A stretch of 64,000 nucleotides of DNA from Isoetes taiwanensis (lineage: Eukaryota > Streptophyta > Lycopodiopsida > Isoetales > Isoetaceae): positions 3,794,600-3,858,599 of the forward strand of contig JAJEKV010000058.1 of the NCBI GenBank assembly GCA_021234155.1, in the 5' to 3' direction. Within the stretch, counting starts at the first letter, position 1; each line of letters begins with the position of its first letter. The notes below the pieces were generated by a model, which was not told where the DNA came from, made no database searches, and worked only from the letters and a program-made list of their open reading frames with translations. The position numbers were made by a program, and so were the translations under genes. Below, piece after piece: positions 11,264 through 23,573 of this stretch.

Positions 11264-14200
11264 ATGGGTTTTCTTCACAGAGCTGGAAGGCTTCGCGCAT
11301 TGGTGCCTGCCGCTGCAAGGCGCCAATGTCCATCTATACTTCCTCAATTTCACGGTGCTGCCTATGCTTCTGAATCAGAGTTTTCTGCAAGGTTTCATGT
11401 TGTCAGAACATTCGTCAACAAAGCTCCCAGGTACTCAACTTTCAACGGCGAAAGTCCTCTAGGGCTCCCCATCTTTGGGCGAAGAGAATATAATGCTGCA
11501 TCATGTTATGCTGTTTCTTGGAAATCGACTGCAGGTTATGCACCTGGTGTCAAGGTCAGTTAATTCAGGATTAAGCAGTGTGTCTTTAAGTATGGATGTT
11601 TCGATGGCTTTCACAACTCAGAAAGTTCTTCGCGATCAAGCATATGGTCGTCGATTGAAATGATATTGGGCGCACCTATTGGATTTTAGATTTTCCTTTT
11701 TTTCCAGCATTGGGATGGTGCCTCGTTTTGACAAACTCAAATGTTTGGTAGATGGACGTTCGGCCTCTTAAACGAACTTTTGCAAATGCGGTTGCAGTAC
11801 CACCTCAAATGCAGGGAAGAGTAAGTGAATGTTTTTTGTCAAGCATTCAGGACCCATTTAAACGGAAGCGATGAAACTTTCAGGTGAAAGTCAATTTTTA
11901 TCTCAGCAGCCCAGGTTATATTCCAGAACCTTATGTGCGGCCTCCTGTGCCTCTTCCATTTTGGCAACGGTAAGGTTTCTTTGCCTTATTAGCTTCTGCA
12001 TGGACAGCAGAACAGTAAATGTGCTGTAGCAATACAGACGATAAATTGCATGTTCTTTTGCGGGGCAATATACACTGTTGTGTTTAAAAATTGATGCATA
12101 TAGTCAGGTTAGGTTGTCATAGATAATGGAAAGATGTCTTATAGCAAAAGCACAAGCTGTGAAAAAGATTTAAAGCGAAATCTGTGATTTGATGACATAC
12201 AACTACCAACTTACATCTTTTTCTTGTTTTCATGGGTTCATATTTCTTCTCCTTATTTACTTCAAAAAATGTCACTTTTGATTGCTTTTTTATCTTCTAA
12301 TGTGCGTGTTTTCTTAGATGGTTCACGCAACAAGGTTGGCAAAGAAGAAAGGAAAATATGGTTGATAAGGTGTGAATGTTGTCTTTACATTCTTTCTTGT
12401 GTTTTTGAACTCATGTTTAACAATCTTATATCTGCTACCTTAAAATAAGAGTTAATAAAAACTTTATGGCATGTAGCTTATCCTGGCCTTAGTCCATTGT
12501 TAGAAGGAACATTCTCAGACTATAAAGTATCAAGTATCAATCAGAATATAGTCATAATCTTATTATTGTGGATGAGAGCCAGCTGTTAAAATAATCCTTG
12601 GAATACAGTTCTTGACATTAGAGCGAGCAGGTGTAGTCGCCATTTTTTGAGCCAAACTCTTGGGTTGGTACAATTAGACATGGTAATTGCGGATGATTAG
12701 ACAGGCCATCAAACGAGTAAATGGCAGTTTCACATGCTAGCCGAATGTAACCATGGGACTTTGTGAAGTCTATGTTAGCAAACAAGTAAATTGAAACTCG
12801 TCTAACAGCTTGGAATAAGCATAGCGTTGATGTGGGCAATAAAATGTTCAACTTTAAACTTATTATTTGCTTGTCCATGGAGAAGATATGAATGACAGCA
12901 TAATGCAGGTTCTCCAGTTGTACTTCTGACAGTGGTTTATATCACTGTCTAGAAAAAGAAATGATTATGATTTCAACGTGCCTGTTTATGGATTAGGTTT
13001 TGATTAAGGTTACTGTGACGTTTTTGTTGTTTGTTACAGTTAAAGACAGCATATACACTTGCCAAATTACGACACAAAAATAAAGGTTATTCAAAGACGC
13101 AATTTTACAAGGAAGCAACAGAGCTTTATGATCAGGCATGTTATTTTGAATGTGGGCATATTATTTCCTTAAAGAAAACAAGAATTACACAAAAATCCCC
13201 AAGTCTTGCATTCTCTGTTTTTTAGCATGACTGTGGAAGTTTATGCAAGTTGGGATGACGAATAAAAAATGGAGAAGATATATGAATTGATAGTGTTAAA
13301 ACTGCAAAAATTGCAAAACAAAAAGAGAAGCAGCATATGCACAGGCTTAAACAAGAGAACTTAACTTTAAGGCATATATATTTCAGATTCTTTTCTGAAG
13401 TACATTCATGTGATAAAAGTGCAGGTAAACAAAGCCATTGCTGAAGGCAACCGCAGTACTTTACGTCGTTTAGTGACTGAGAAGCTTTTTTCTGTACGTA
13501 TCATATGCCTAGGTATCATGTGCTTGCTGTGCTTGCACAGCACGCACAAAATTGTAAAGTCTTGAGACCAAAATTATTCTTTTCATTGTTAATTTTACAA
13601 GCTAAAGCTTCTAGTGAGTTGGAAATCTATTTCTACTATGCAGAAAAAATGCTTAAATTTTTATCCTCGGAATGATTAAGCTAAAACGTTCATAATTGTA
13701 CTTTTTCTTAGTTCTCTTTAAGTTGTCATAATAGCAGCTGCGGCTTGACAAATTAAGCCCTGCAGCTGGGACTTGACAAATTAAGGCCTGCAGGAAAAAA
13801 CAATGTACCTTATGCCAAAAAGAGGGAAAGTCGGATACTCATTGACAGTTAAACACAACACTGTATGTCTGGCTATGACTTCCTGAAGGGATTATGCAGG
13901 TGTTATTTAAGGGATAACAGAGCACACATAAAAGGACATAATTGTAATGCAGAAAAGGATTTGTTTTTCGTTATAGAATGTCATGTTATACCTCAATAAA
14001 GCTCATGTTTCACTTCTTTCCACCTAAACTTGGACTTTTGGATGTAGTTGATGAAGAATGAATTGAAACATCGAGAAGCTAGCTGGGAAAAGTTGCATTG
14101 GGAAATGGTTGGACCAATTAAGGAAATGGTGACGGTGAAAGCACGTCTGGTATGAATGAGTGTGTCTACATTATACATATGAGCAAACATTATACATTAT

Positions 14201-14709
14201 ACATTATCTGTCTGTGCAGATTGGACTCGAGGAAAAGAATCTGGATAATGCCTTCGTGCAAGTCACAGTTCGTATAATCAGTAATCAGGTATTTGTTGCC
14301 TTCTGGAACAGGCTTGCCTTGTTAATAGCATCAATTAACTGGATTGTGAATTTTCTTGTTGACTTATAGATATTTGCAGCTTATGACAAACATGGGAAGC
14401 AAGTTGCAGGTGACAAAGATAAAGAAGTGAGCTCATAGATTTACAGTTTTTAGTTCGTGCATATGCATCTTCAGTCAAGTCAAGAGTTGCCACTATGTTT
14501 GTGTATGCATAAGGCCATCTTTTCAATGGTATTACATTTATAATCGTTGCATTCAGTTTTACACCAGAATAGTTTATGCTTGAGTTACATGGTGGGTTTC
14601 TCATGTGGTGAACTTTATTCAGATCTTGGTAGAAGATTTCTGGGTTTTTGAGAGGCATCTGACAGATTCCGAGTCAAAATGGAGACTGTGTGGTAGATTA
14701 TCATTATGA
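11264..14709 (+). CDS. mitochondrial large-subunit ribosomal protein mL45 (Tim44-like domain)
   Basis: Ten exons join without a break into 325 residues: 11264-11554, 11752-11820, 11884-11969, 12318-12369, 13040-13135, 13425-13493, 14048-14149, 14220-14288, 14370-14426 and 14623-14709. The start is the first ATG after a TATA box. The N-terminus is rich in Arg/Ala/Ser, as expected for a mitochondrial presequence. The middle matches the mL45 family (PLPFWQRWFTQQG, then a helix and LVTEKLF). The Tim44/mL45 fold covers about residues 190-315, with WEMVGPIKEMVTVKARLIGL, a QVTVRI strand and VAGDKDKEILVEDFWVFERHL. It ends WRLCGRLSL, typical of this family. mL45 sits near the exit tunnel of the mitoribosome, facing the inner membrane. 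Intron 5 begins with GC (CAG|GCATGT) rather than GT. A plain Tim44-related protein is the alternative name. Confidence 0.8.
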
Positions 14710-14716
14710 AGAGATT

Positions 14717-15319
14717 ATGGCGAAAACAGGTTGCATCTTAATAACTCTGATATTTGACCTCACAATTAATTTTCAAGAAATATCTTTCGGTCTCATTAAG
14801 CAGGCAACACCTAAGCACGTAAGAATATTTGAAGATCTTGAGAAGGTGGATCTCATCAACAGTTTTGTTCTTTCGTATAACAATGCCATAGATGTACGCG
14901 TAAGATGTTGTGACAAGCTTACTGCCACATTGTCAGAACATAAGAGATTGCTGGAGGATTACAGATTTGGAGCCCAATTGTTTAAATGGCCAGGGCTTAA
15001 ATACAGTTGTTGGACATCTTCCAAGTCATATTTGGGATTTGATGTCCCTGGGCAATTGAACATTTCCATTCAAGAACAGTGTAAGAATTTGAATTTGAAT
15101 TTGAAACCAACGTTTGCTGAGGCGTTACAAAGAGGAGAAACTCCAAGTAGAGGAAAGAAACAAAAGGAAATAAAAGGGAAGTACTTCATGATAATTGTGG
15201 TTCCAAATAATAGTGAAACATGTCACAAAAAAGATATTATCGCATACAAATGTCGATACACAAATATTGTCTTTCTGAGTGAGCATATTGTGGCATTTCG
15301 TTCTCTGGTAATAATGTAA
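14717..15319 (+). CDS. unidentified coding fragment directly 3' of mL45
   Basis: An open frame of about 200 codons begins 7 bp after the mL45 stop. The credible part starts after an acceptor-like ...attaagcag near 14800: a Lys/Glu-rich segment (RIFEDLEKVDLINSFVLSYN), a second with LSEHKRLLEDYRF, and a basic stretch RGKKQKEIKGKY. The tail after about 15190 looks non-coding. I do not recognise the protein. It could be part of the mL45 3' UTR, or exons of a separate gene continuing at 15.8-17.4 kb. Confidence 0.3.
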   Translation: MAKTGCILITLIFDLTINFQEISFGLIKQATPKHVRIFEDLEKVDLINSFVLSYNNAIDVRVRCCDKLTATLSEHKRLLEDYRFGAQLFKWPGLKYSCWTSSKSYLGFDVPGQLNISIQEQCKNLNLNLKPTFAEALQRGETPSRGKKQKEIKGKYFMIIVVPNNSETCHKKDIIAYKCRYTNIVFLSEHIVAFRSLVIM

Positions 15320-15688
15320 TAAAAGTTATTCCAGCACTACAAGCTCTTGTTCTGTGGCAGCGGATTGAAGAATACAAGCTACTAGGGAAAATATCTCTTT
15401 GTAGTTACTCCATAATGTTTTACATAAAATGAAGTGCAAATAGCTTGCTGATTTCTTGCACCCATTTTGGTGTGGTGTGTACTCCTAGTCTAGTGAGGTT
15501 AACTTCTTTTCTTCAAAGCACATTTTGCTATTTTGTCCTACTAATATCATACATAAACCTTAGCCGGTTCATCCTCTTAAATGGAAATACGTCCATATTA
15601 ATACATTTATAGGCATATTGATTTGCAATGTTGTGACTTACAAACTCTTTTCCATTACATACAATAACTCAATGGGAGATTGAGCTCA

Positions 15689-15728
15689 CATCTCAACTTC
15701 TTTGTCACCATCTCAACTTCTTTGTCAC
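15689..15728. repeat. 20-bp perfect tandem duplication
   Basis: catctcaacttctttgtcac occurs twice back to back. Confidence 0.9.
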
Positions 15729-15811
15729 CAGTTAGCACTGATTATTTCGACTCCTTATGAGTCAAATAGAAAGAACTAGTACTTACGAACCCCATATTTT
15801 TTTGGATCATA

Positions 15812-16174
15812 ATGGATCCTAAAATTTTGCACGAGCAATGGTCCATCCTGGCCGCTCCATGCATTTCTGATGATCTGTCGCTGGAGCATCATTTGCTGTT
15901 GCCACCAGTTTGGCCTGTACATTTTGATACATCATCAAAACTTCTAAAACAGAGAGAGATTTGTTTGTCGTTGCAAAAGAGTGACACCACGGAGGTACCT
16001 AAACTTCAGCTTGATTGCCTTTCTATCCAAGAGAAGTACCGATTGGGGCCATGTACTCTTAGAGACAAACAATTAAAATGGTGTTTTAGTGAGATGTCAT
16101 TCAATATATTGGTTATTGGCTATCTGCATCTTGACAAAGACAGATTCCCACGGCTAGTATTGTTGGGTTGTTAG
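15812..16174 (+). CDS. unidentified ORF, possible exon of a decayed gene
   Basis: A 120-codon ATG-started frame reads like protein: ILHEQWSILAAPC, HHLLLPPVWPVHFDTSSKLL and EVPKLQLDCLSIQEKYRLG. Further coding-like stretches follow in other frames at 16674-16800 (VEFQPENSLLPIQTFAEVPQ), 16883-17015 (VNKSYKRIYSLGAKRPIEIL, preceded by a tttcaag acceptor) and 17310-17430 (SSSGNAANSSKQSIFSVL). Together these suggest a multi-exon gene or pseudogene of about 2.5 kb. I cannot identify it. The 75-bp duplication in the middle would damage it if it lay in an exon. Confidence 0.3.
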   Translation: MDPKILHEQWSILAAPCISDDLSLEHHLLLPPVWPVHFDTSSKLLKQREICLSLQKSDTTEVPKLQLDCLSIQEKYRLGPCTLRDKQLKWCFSEMSFNILVIGYLHLDKDRFPRLVLLGC

Positions 16175-16198
16175 ATCTTCTATCCTGCAATGCACTAT

Positions 16199-16348
16199 CG
16201 CCTGAGCTGAAAGTGATTGTGGTGCAAACACAAAAATGTGCAGCATGACTTCTTACCTTGCTAACAATGTCTTCGCCTGAGCTGAAAGTGATTGTGGTGC
16301 AAACACAAAAATGTGCAGCATGACTTCTTACCTTGCTAACAATGTCTT
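16199..16348. repeat. 75-bp perfect tandem duplication
   Basis: The unit 16199-16273 (starting cgcctgagctgaaagtg) is repeated without a visible change at 16274-16348. The perfect match implies a very recent event. Confidence 0.97.
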
Positions 16349-17439
16349 GGAAATAAGCAGCGTGAAACTTGCATACTAGTGGTTGCCATGTCTTATCCAG
16401 TTCCTAATCACTGTTTATGGCTGCAGGTTGAAACTGGAAGCATTGAGCTCATATAGCACTTTTCCATCTACTGATAAACTTGAGTCCTCAAACTTTTGGA
16501 ACCGGATTGAGATCTTGCAGATAACAACAAGATCTTGCAGGCATCTTAACACAAGTATGATGTTGTCATTTCACCTGCACCACCAGATGATATCCCACAA
16601 ATAGGGAGATGCCAACTGCATTCATCCGATTGTACAAGATTCATATTAATTGTGGTATCATGCATTTATTAGGTTGAATTTCAGCCAGAAAATTCTCTTT
16701 TACCCATACAAACTTTCGCTGAAGTACCACAAGTTGCTCTTCCTTCCATTGTAGGCCTGACTTCAGTGATGCATTGTCGATTACTGAAAGTTTCCAGGTG
16801 TAGTACTATAGGCACTTCTGTACGTGCGCCGCATGACTATAGTGTTGCATAAGTGTTTGATGTGCCTGTTTTGTGTTATTTCAAGGTCAACAAAAGCTAC
16901 AAACGCATCTATAGTCTTGGAGCAAAGAGGCCCATAGAAATTTTAACAGATTCTGGAGGTAACTGTACCCTTCCAAAAACATCCAGCTTGAAGGTATTTC
17001 GGGATCTGGTTGTGATGTAAGTACTTACGCTCTAAAATATGAACTTTTATATCCTCCTCCATATTGTATTGTATGTTACTTTGGTCAATCCCAATGTTAA
17101 GCCTAATTATCACATGGAATCAAAGCATCCAGATGGAGTGACCTATCACCTTGATCAATAAGTAGAGATTGAATATAAATCGTAATAAATGATAATTATA
17201 AGAATTGTATAAGTTCTATAACATTTCTGTAGCAAAAATATAGTTATAATTCAAACTCTGCTCATGGTGAGAACTTGGACGATTTTAATTCTTTATTTTT
17301 CTTAGCAGGGTACTTAACTCTGACAAGTTTCTTTCAAGTTCTGGAAATGCTGCAAATTCTTCAAAGCAAAGCATTTTTTCTGTTCTTACTGGATTCTTGT
17401 CCCTTCTTTTGAAAGCCAAACTGGAAGCTTGAATTCTAG

Positions 17440-18190
17440 ACGGCTGAAACAAAGTAGGGCATCTTCAAAGGATGCTATATACTTCAGGGCTCGTTTTCAA
17501 ATGGCAGGCCTTATCTTACTGCTAATATCAGCATTAGGTTGGATATCAGGAGAATATCTTAGTTTGAACAGCTTGAAAGTATTAACCAATGGATTGGAGC
17601 ATGAATAAAACGTTTTAAGCACGTCCATTCTACCAAAACTTTGGTCCCTTGAAAAAGCTAGAGAAATTATGAATGTTCCTCACAATGCTTGACACTGCTC
17701 ATTTATAACAACGTACAAAGCCTGGGCATTTGCTTAGTCTCATCTAGAAAAAAAAACCATGTGTACCACATGTGTCTGCAGCTGTAGAAATAAAATCGTA
17801 ATAGATTTGGGTGGGCTCTGCAGTTTCAAGCTATAGAAATCTATACTTCTAGGTATACTTGTACTACACAAAGAAGAATATGTAGTTCCTGTAAATGTGT
17901 GCATGAAAGTGCACTTTGGACACTTCTTTTAATTCTATATCATCCTATGTCGTCCCACTTGTGAGTATCACAACATGTCAGTCTCCTTTGTTGACTTTAC
18001 ATTTCTTGCTTCGTCGATGAAGAACTATCCCTAATCTAGACATGGGAACTTTTTGTCTCAAAAGCCTTCTGGCTCAATGTTTAAAGTATGTGTGAGACAA
18101 AAATGCCTAAGCAGAGGGCAGAAGGATGTCAATATGGATCAGCTAACAAGATTGGGAAACTAAGGGTTGCATGCTCGGCTAAAATGCATT
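17440..18190. other. intergenic, nothing recognised
   Basis: No supported ORF or repeat seen between the unidentified fragments and the PPR relic. Confidence 0.5.
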
Positions 18191-19160
18191 TGGCGTAAAC
18201 CATAAAAAAAAACTATTATTTCTTGGCATGCAACCTCAATGGGCAATTCAATGTTCCACATCAGTTATTTTGGAACATGGCCTCGCATGGAGTTATGCCA
18301 AACAAGATCACTTTTATAAGCATTTTAGAGGCATGCTATTGTACAAGGGCATTATATGATGGGAAAATTATACATGCCTGTATCATCAAGTCTCGCTTGG
18401 ATTCAGACCTTGTTCTAAGCAATGCTCTTCTTAATATGTATAGTAAGTGTAGCAACAGAGAGCAAGCAAGGCTTGTATTTGATAACATGCAGGAAAGTAG
18501 TGTAATATCATGGACAAGCATTATTGCAGCACATTGCATTTCCTTGTTTATGACACTGGATTAGAGATGGATGTTACCATGGCAAATGCCCTACTTGATA
18601 TGTCCTCTAAATCTGGAAGCCTCGAGAAGTCAAGAAGAACATTTGAAGAGATGCCAGAGTACAACATGGTCTCTTGGAATGCAATTGTTGCAGCATATGC
18701 TAGATATGGCCAGGCAAAATAAGCTTTTCTTTTCTTTAGCAACTGAATGGGGACAAACTAGATGCCATTTCCTTAATCAACATTCTCTTTGCCTGCAGCC
18801 ATGCAGGCATGCTACTCGAAAGACATCACTACTTTGTCTCAATGAGTTTGGAACATAATATTGTACCAGTAATGGAACAGTGTGGGTGCATTGTTGATCT
18901 GTCAAACGAGTAGGGCAATTTGATGAAGCTGAGGACTGGCTTGATAGCATGCCTTTTCAGCCAACTTCTATGTCCTGATCATCTCTGCTTGGTGCCTCTC
19001 GTATGCATTGTGAAGGAGATGTTACAAAACATCTTGCCCAAAGAGTCCTTGACCTGAAAGTACTCAATGCATCCAGTTATGTACTTCTGGACAATGTTTT
19101 TTGTGCCATGGGATGATATCAAGTTTTTGATGTGGCTTCCTATCAAATAGTCCTATATTT
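18190..19160 (+). pseudogene. PLS-class pentatricopeptide repeat (PPR) gene relic
   Basis: Typical plant organellar PPR text is visible: GVMPNKITFISILEACYCTR, then KIIHACIIKS, SNALLNMYSKC, ARLVFDNMQESSVISWTSII, then in a second frame MANALLDMSSKSGSLEKSRR and MPEYNMVSWNAIVAAYARYG. After 18720 the homology continues in shifted frames (SHAGML, then an E-domain-like part) to about 19150. There are several frameshifts and stops, and a chunk is missing at 18535-18550, where two repeats are fused. Intact members bind organellar RNA and often direct C-to-U editing. This copy cannot make a full protein. Confidence 0.85.
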
Positions 19161-19589
19161 TTCTCTGTTATATCATCGAACAATTCCTATAAAGAAATAT
19201 GTACTGTCATTATTGCAGCATGCTGAATAGACAGGTTCAGCGCAATTTATTTACTGGTGTAAGGCCGCAAGGTGCAAGGCAATTCCACAACCAAACAGAC
19301 AAGCTCAAACTTCTCCGATAGTTGTGTTGAATATTTTTTATTTATGTGATAGTACAAGTGAAATGCAGTTGATGCATGATTTATCATAGATGCTGATTAT
19401 AAATGCTGCTTTTAGAACTGCACTAAGTGATCAATGCCTTGGCAACTGTGCAAATTTTTTTAAGCTGCGCACAGGATATTTGGTAGAATGATTACCTAAA
19501 ATGTTATATTTTAGCTCAAAACGAATGTTGTAATGAAGCTTTTCGACACTTTAAACATATTATAAACAAGGTTATGCTTCTCTTGAAGA

Positions 19590-19990
19590 GGGAAGGAAGA
19601 TGTGTTCCTGCGTCTATGACATTAAGTCGAGAACATTCGACGAGATGCCAGAGGAGAACACGGTCTTATGGAATGCTATTGTTATGGCATGTGCATGCAA
19701 GGGAAGCTTTTAAAAGTTGACGTAGCTATGTGGCAATATTTTTTAAATGCCATCTTCTTAATCAACACTTGCAGCCATGTTGAAGGGCATTACTACCTTC
19801 GTCTCAATGGGAATGGGTTTTGAACATAATTTTGAAGCATTAAGTGAACAATATGGGTGTGATTATGCAGAAACAACGTATCTCAGACCTGCAATGGAAA
19901 ATGCACTAGTCAAGTATGGGTGCATTTTGAAAAGTAGATTTTGATCTGTGGAAACAATTTCTTCCAGACCTATGGTATACCCCAACTTGT
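19590..19990 (+). pseudogene. second PPR relic
   Basis: A shorter, more decayed copy of the same repeat family: SRTFDEMPEENTVLWNAIVM near 19625-19690, then FVSMGMGFEH and MENALVKYGCI in scattered frames. It parallels the order of the relic at 18.2-19.2 kb and may be a duplicate of it. Confidence 0.6.
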
Positions 19991-21467
19991 GGAAGCATAC
20001 ACGAATGGCTTTTTATCCTCAAGGATAATTCGAGTATATTTTACTGCGAACATAGAAATGGAGGGAGGATGCTACATTATCAACAAATGATGTGAAACTT
20101 ATAGATGCGTTAAAACATGAACCTTCAACCTTCTTCTTCATGCCATCAATTTCAATGCTCAAGCTTCATAGTTGAAAGACTGGCATCAAGAAAAAGTTTG
20201 ACATAAGATGTATTTAAATATGTTTTTGTTTAACTTCTCGATGAAGCCTAAGATGCGATGAAACACGTTCCTGGCAAACTTCTCCATGCCACCAATTTCA
20301 ATAGTCGGTTCTCCAATGCAAAATGTCATTATAATGGTCAGGAAAACATCTATAGTTATATGAAATATAGAATAAGTTATTTTTAATAAAAAATATATAA
20401 ACCATAGATCATGAGCAGAAGACGTTGACAAGCACAAGCTATAAGCAAAAAACTTCAACGTCAACCTCTTAGAAGAAACCAAACTTCAAAACCAACCTCT
20501 TAGAGGGGACAACCACCTCATACTTTGCCTGTAATAAAACTTGGAAATACTGGTACCTTAAATGCAGGGGCATCATCTAAAATGTTCAAACAACATATGC
20601 TATCTGTACTTTGAAATGGTTTGCAGCATGATTTCATGGACAATAAAATTCAATTCAATTTTTACCACTTTCCCCTAACTAGGCTTCGAAATGATTTGAA
20701 AAAGATGTAAATAACATTTCAATTATCCTTTGGTATCCAACTTAATTCAATGCATATTACTTTGTGCCTTTATTTTCTATGGCCTCTGGCGTGCCTTTTT
20801 GCTAGTTTTTTTTTTAATTTCTAGTTATTATTTTTAAGGACACGTGTCGTGCTCATGCTTTTTCCTGGGGCAGAAATATTACCTTCAAACATAAAAAGAA
20901 ACTGCCTTATATATGTATTGATAATACACCAATTTGTTTAATGGTTGCCAATGCACTACCATACTCAATGTATTGTTGTGTGGCCACTACTCCTCGGCTC
21001 TCGACATGCAGGCTACATACATGCAAGGGGGGTGCACCTAGAGTACACGTATTGATCAAGTGAGTGCACGTTTCGGGTTTTTTTATTGCCTTGGTCGATC
21101 GTATACGGTCGGGAACCTATACGTCTACATTATTCATTTTCCAGCTTTCAACGTGAAGGGAGAAAGGCGGGAAGGAGAGATTCCATAGATGATCGATTTG
21201 GGGAGCTCGATCCATTTGTAAGACAAGGAGCAAACCGTTTGCCTATTTGGGTTCATTTAGTGGGCTTCATTTTCTTCTTCATTGGCAACAAGAGAGCTCA
21301 AGAACTTGCTCAGCAAACTGCATTCTCTCACCACCACTCGGTTTTTTTACTCGATTTTGAAGCCAAATTTGCAGCAAATTCCTTGCAAGGTGAAAGTGGA
21401 AGTCATGGGAAATTCGACCAAAGTGTAGTAGATACTTGTTTCAGGCAGTTTTTGGCTTGATCTTCTT
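19991..21467. other. intergenic, nothing firmly recognised
   Basis: One 124-codon open frame (21086-21460, no ATG at its start) has no recognisable domain and no splice support. The rest is AT-rich. Confidence 0.4.
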
Positions 21468-21560
21468 GATACAGCAGCCAAAAAGACTTCATTGTTCTTA
21501 TGTGATCAAAGGTATGTATTATTAGAAAGTTCTTAAGCTCAAAATTCAATTCAGGTCACT
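21468..21560 (+). repeat. diverged duplicate of the chromovirus insertion site
   Basis: This segment (aaagacttcattg...tatgtattatta...aagctcaaaattca) parallels the sequence formed by joining 21980-22016 to 35059-35110, the two flanks of the 13-kb element. It therefore acts as a local empty-site paralogue and confirms the element ends. Confidence 0.65.
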
Positions 21561-22011
21561 TTAGGGCTGATTTATTATTGAATTGCCAATGTGCTTGGTG
21601 CCATAGCTTTCCGGGCTGTCATGAAACCTTTTGGGACTCAAAGTAGCCTCTTTTTTTTCATATAAGACATAATGAGGGGTGTAACAGACCTCAATTAGGG
21701 CTGCCCCTTTGCTGCCCTCTTTATGCAGAAAGAATGCATTGTATGAGAACAAGGGCTTGTCACCTATTGGAATACTTGTCAACTTAATTTTTAATACCTT
21801 CTTAATGATTTTTATGCCCCAAAATCAGGGTATAAGGTTCCTAAAGCCACATTCATACCACTATCTCATCATTTCACATACCACTATCTCATCATTTCAT
21901 ATACTTGATTATAGATCATAAACAAATTTCCCATTCAAGCATCGTCACTATACTATTTTTTATTTTTTAATGCAACAGTCGAGAAGCTTGCCAAGAAGAC
22001 TTCATTGCCTA
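21561..22011. other. intergenic left flank of the chromovirus
   Basis: No gene seen. It contains a short direct repeat (ccactatctcatcatttcata, about 20 bp, twice near 21858-21903). Confidence 0.5.
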
Positions 22012-22016
22012 TTATT
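22012..22016 (+). repeat. target site duplication, left (TTATT)
   Basis: TTATT directly precedes the 5' LTR and recurs directly after the 3' LTR at 35059-35063, as expected for a 5-bp staggered integrase cut. Confidence 0.9.
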
Positions 22017-23572
22017 TGTGACGTTTCAAGTATTTATACGGTGTACGTATAAATATATTGACACGTCACTCGGTATGGATACGCCACCTGAGGTATGATA
22101 ACCTAGGGGGTTGGCCACAAGGGATTTAATTAGCTATGTTAAATTAACTATAAAGGATAATTATCTAAATACTCACCTAATGGTGGGAAGGCGCCATTTG
22201 GCATAACCTGAGTGGCCAGCATGAGGGTTTCTAATCTGAGCCACCAAAGGCAGCGCCACCCCCATCTTAACCTCAATTTTCGACCCCACCAAAGACCAAG
22301 GAGCAAAACTATTTCGAGCACGCGATTGTTTGAACATCTCCCAATCGCCAAGACACCCTCTACCTGTCGCCGCTACCCCAGTACAGCACTATGGAAGCAC
22401 CCCTTGACAACGGGTCCAGCCGAAACTCTGGTTAGTGGTAGTTTAACTTGCAAATTGTAGAATAATACTCTAGTATTCTTTTCTGGCTAGTTTGGTTGAG
22501 ATTAACCCTTCTTTGGTAATTAGGAATACTTTTCAATTATGAATGATGCTCTGTTAGGGGATGGTCGATGTCTCTATGAGTTAGATTAGTAGTTCCAGTA
22601 AACAGGGATTAAAAAGGGGGTAGAGGCCTCTGAGCTTGGGTATAGAATGCTCCTAGTACTTCCGTTAACACCCTACTAGTTTCGGCCTGTGCACAAGAGC
22701 CCACCGGGTCATAGACGCTATGGTCTGGCTTAGCACCAGACAAGGGGGGGTGGGGTCTTGCATGAGCATAAAAGGCTCCTGGGACTCCTACAGTGGGCTA
22801 AGCCTGATAGCCGGTCACGTGGAGGGCCGGGTATGGGTCTGACACTCCCTGGGTGCAGTGGTGTGACCCGTATGGGGCACCATGCACTTTGAGTAGATTT
22901 AGGGTGAGTAAGTTGGGTACGGATGCGGGGGTCGCTGACGCGGCACGCGTTCTCTAGCTCACCCATGGAACCACTGTGATCCTGGAAGGGGACGCTTCCC
23001 CGACCTGCCTCATCGGACCAGGTGTCATGAACCTGGAGTAGGCTCAAAGGGTGATACCCAGAGTCTGCGTCTCCGGAAGGCTATAGTGAAGCCATAGCGT
23101 GAATCGACCCATCTGCAAAGTGTGCACAGGAGGGGCGGATGGAGTGGACAACCCTAGCCGATGTTCTATGCCAGCCAACGCCATGCCAAGACTCGGTCTG
23201 CTGATCTCCTGAGACCCAGCTGTCAGTCGCTCCTCACTAGAGTCTGAACCGGGGTAGAACCTGGGTTTTGGGTGTTTTCTTAGCTTAGATGCATATTCTT
23301 TGCCGTTGGTACTTGGATGGATGTGCCACCCCTCGTGGTGGTTATTTATATGTGATTTATGTTGTATGCTAACCTTGTATTCATGCTTCCGCGACATAGG
23401 AGCCCAATTGAAGGCGTGGGCCGAATGACCCCTTCGTGTCCTTCCTTCGGGCATCATTTCATAGATGGCCCGGAATAGACGGAGGGCCCTGCTCATGGCA
23501 CGTGGTTGCCATGGGAGGGGAAAGTCCCCGTATGTATACGGCCGGTGTCGTATATATTCAGGGAGCGTCACA
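22017..23572 (+). repeat. 5' LTR of the chromovirus
   Basis: 1556 bp, TGTGACG...CGTCACA, with a 7-bp terminal inverted repeat. The start carries nested inverted repeats (22018-22069). Open frames on either strand inside the LTR (for example 23044-23622 minus) recur in the 3' LTR only because the LTR is duplicated, and I do not regard them as genes. Confidence 0.97.
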
Positions 23573-23573
23573 G

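Noticed and set aside
21086-21460. 124-codon plus-strand ORF
   Set aside because: No ATG start, no known domain, no splice sites. Left as intergenic.
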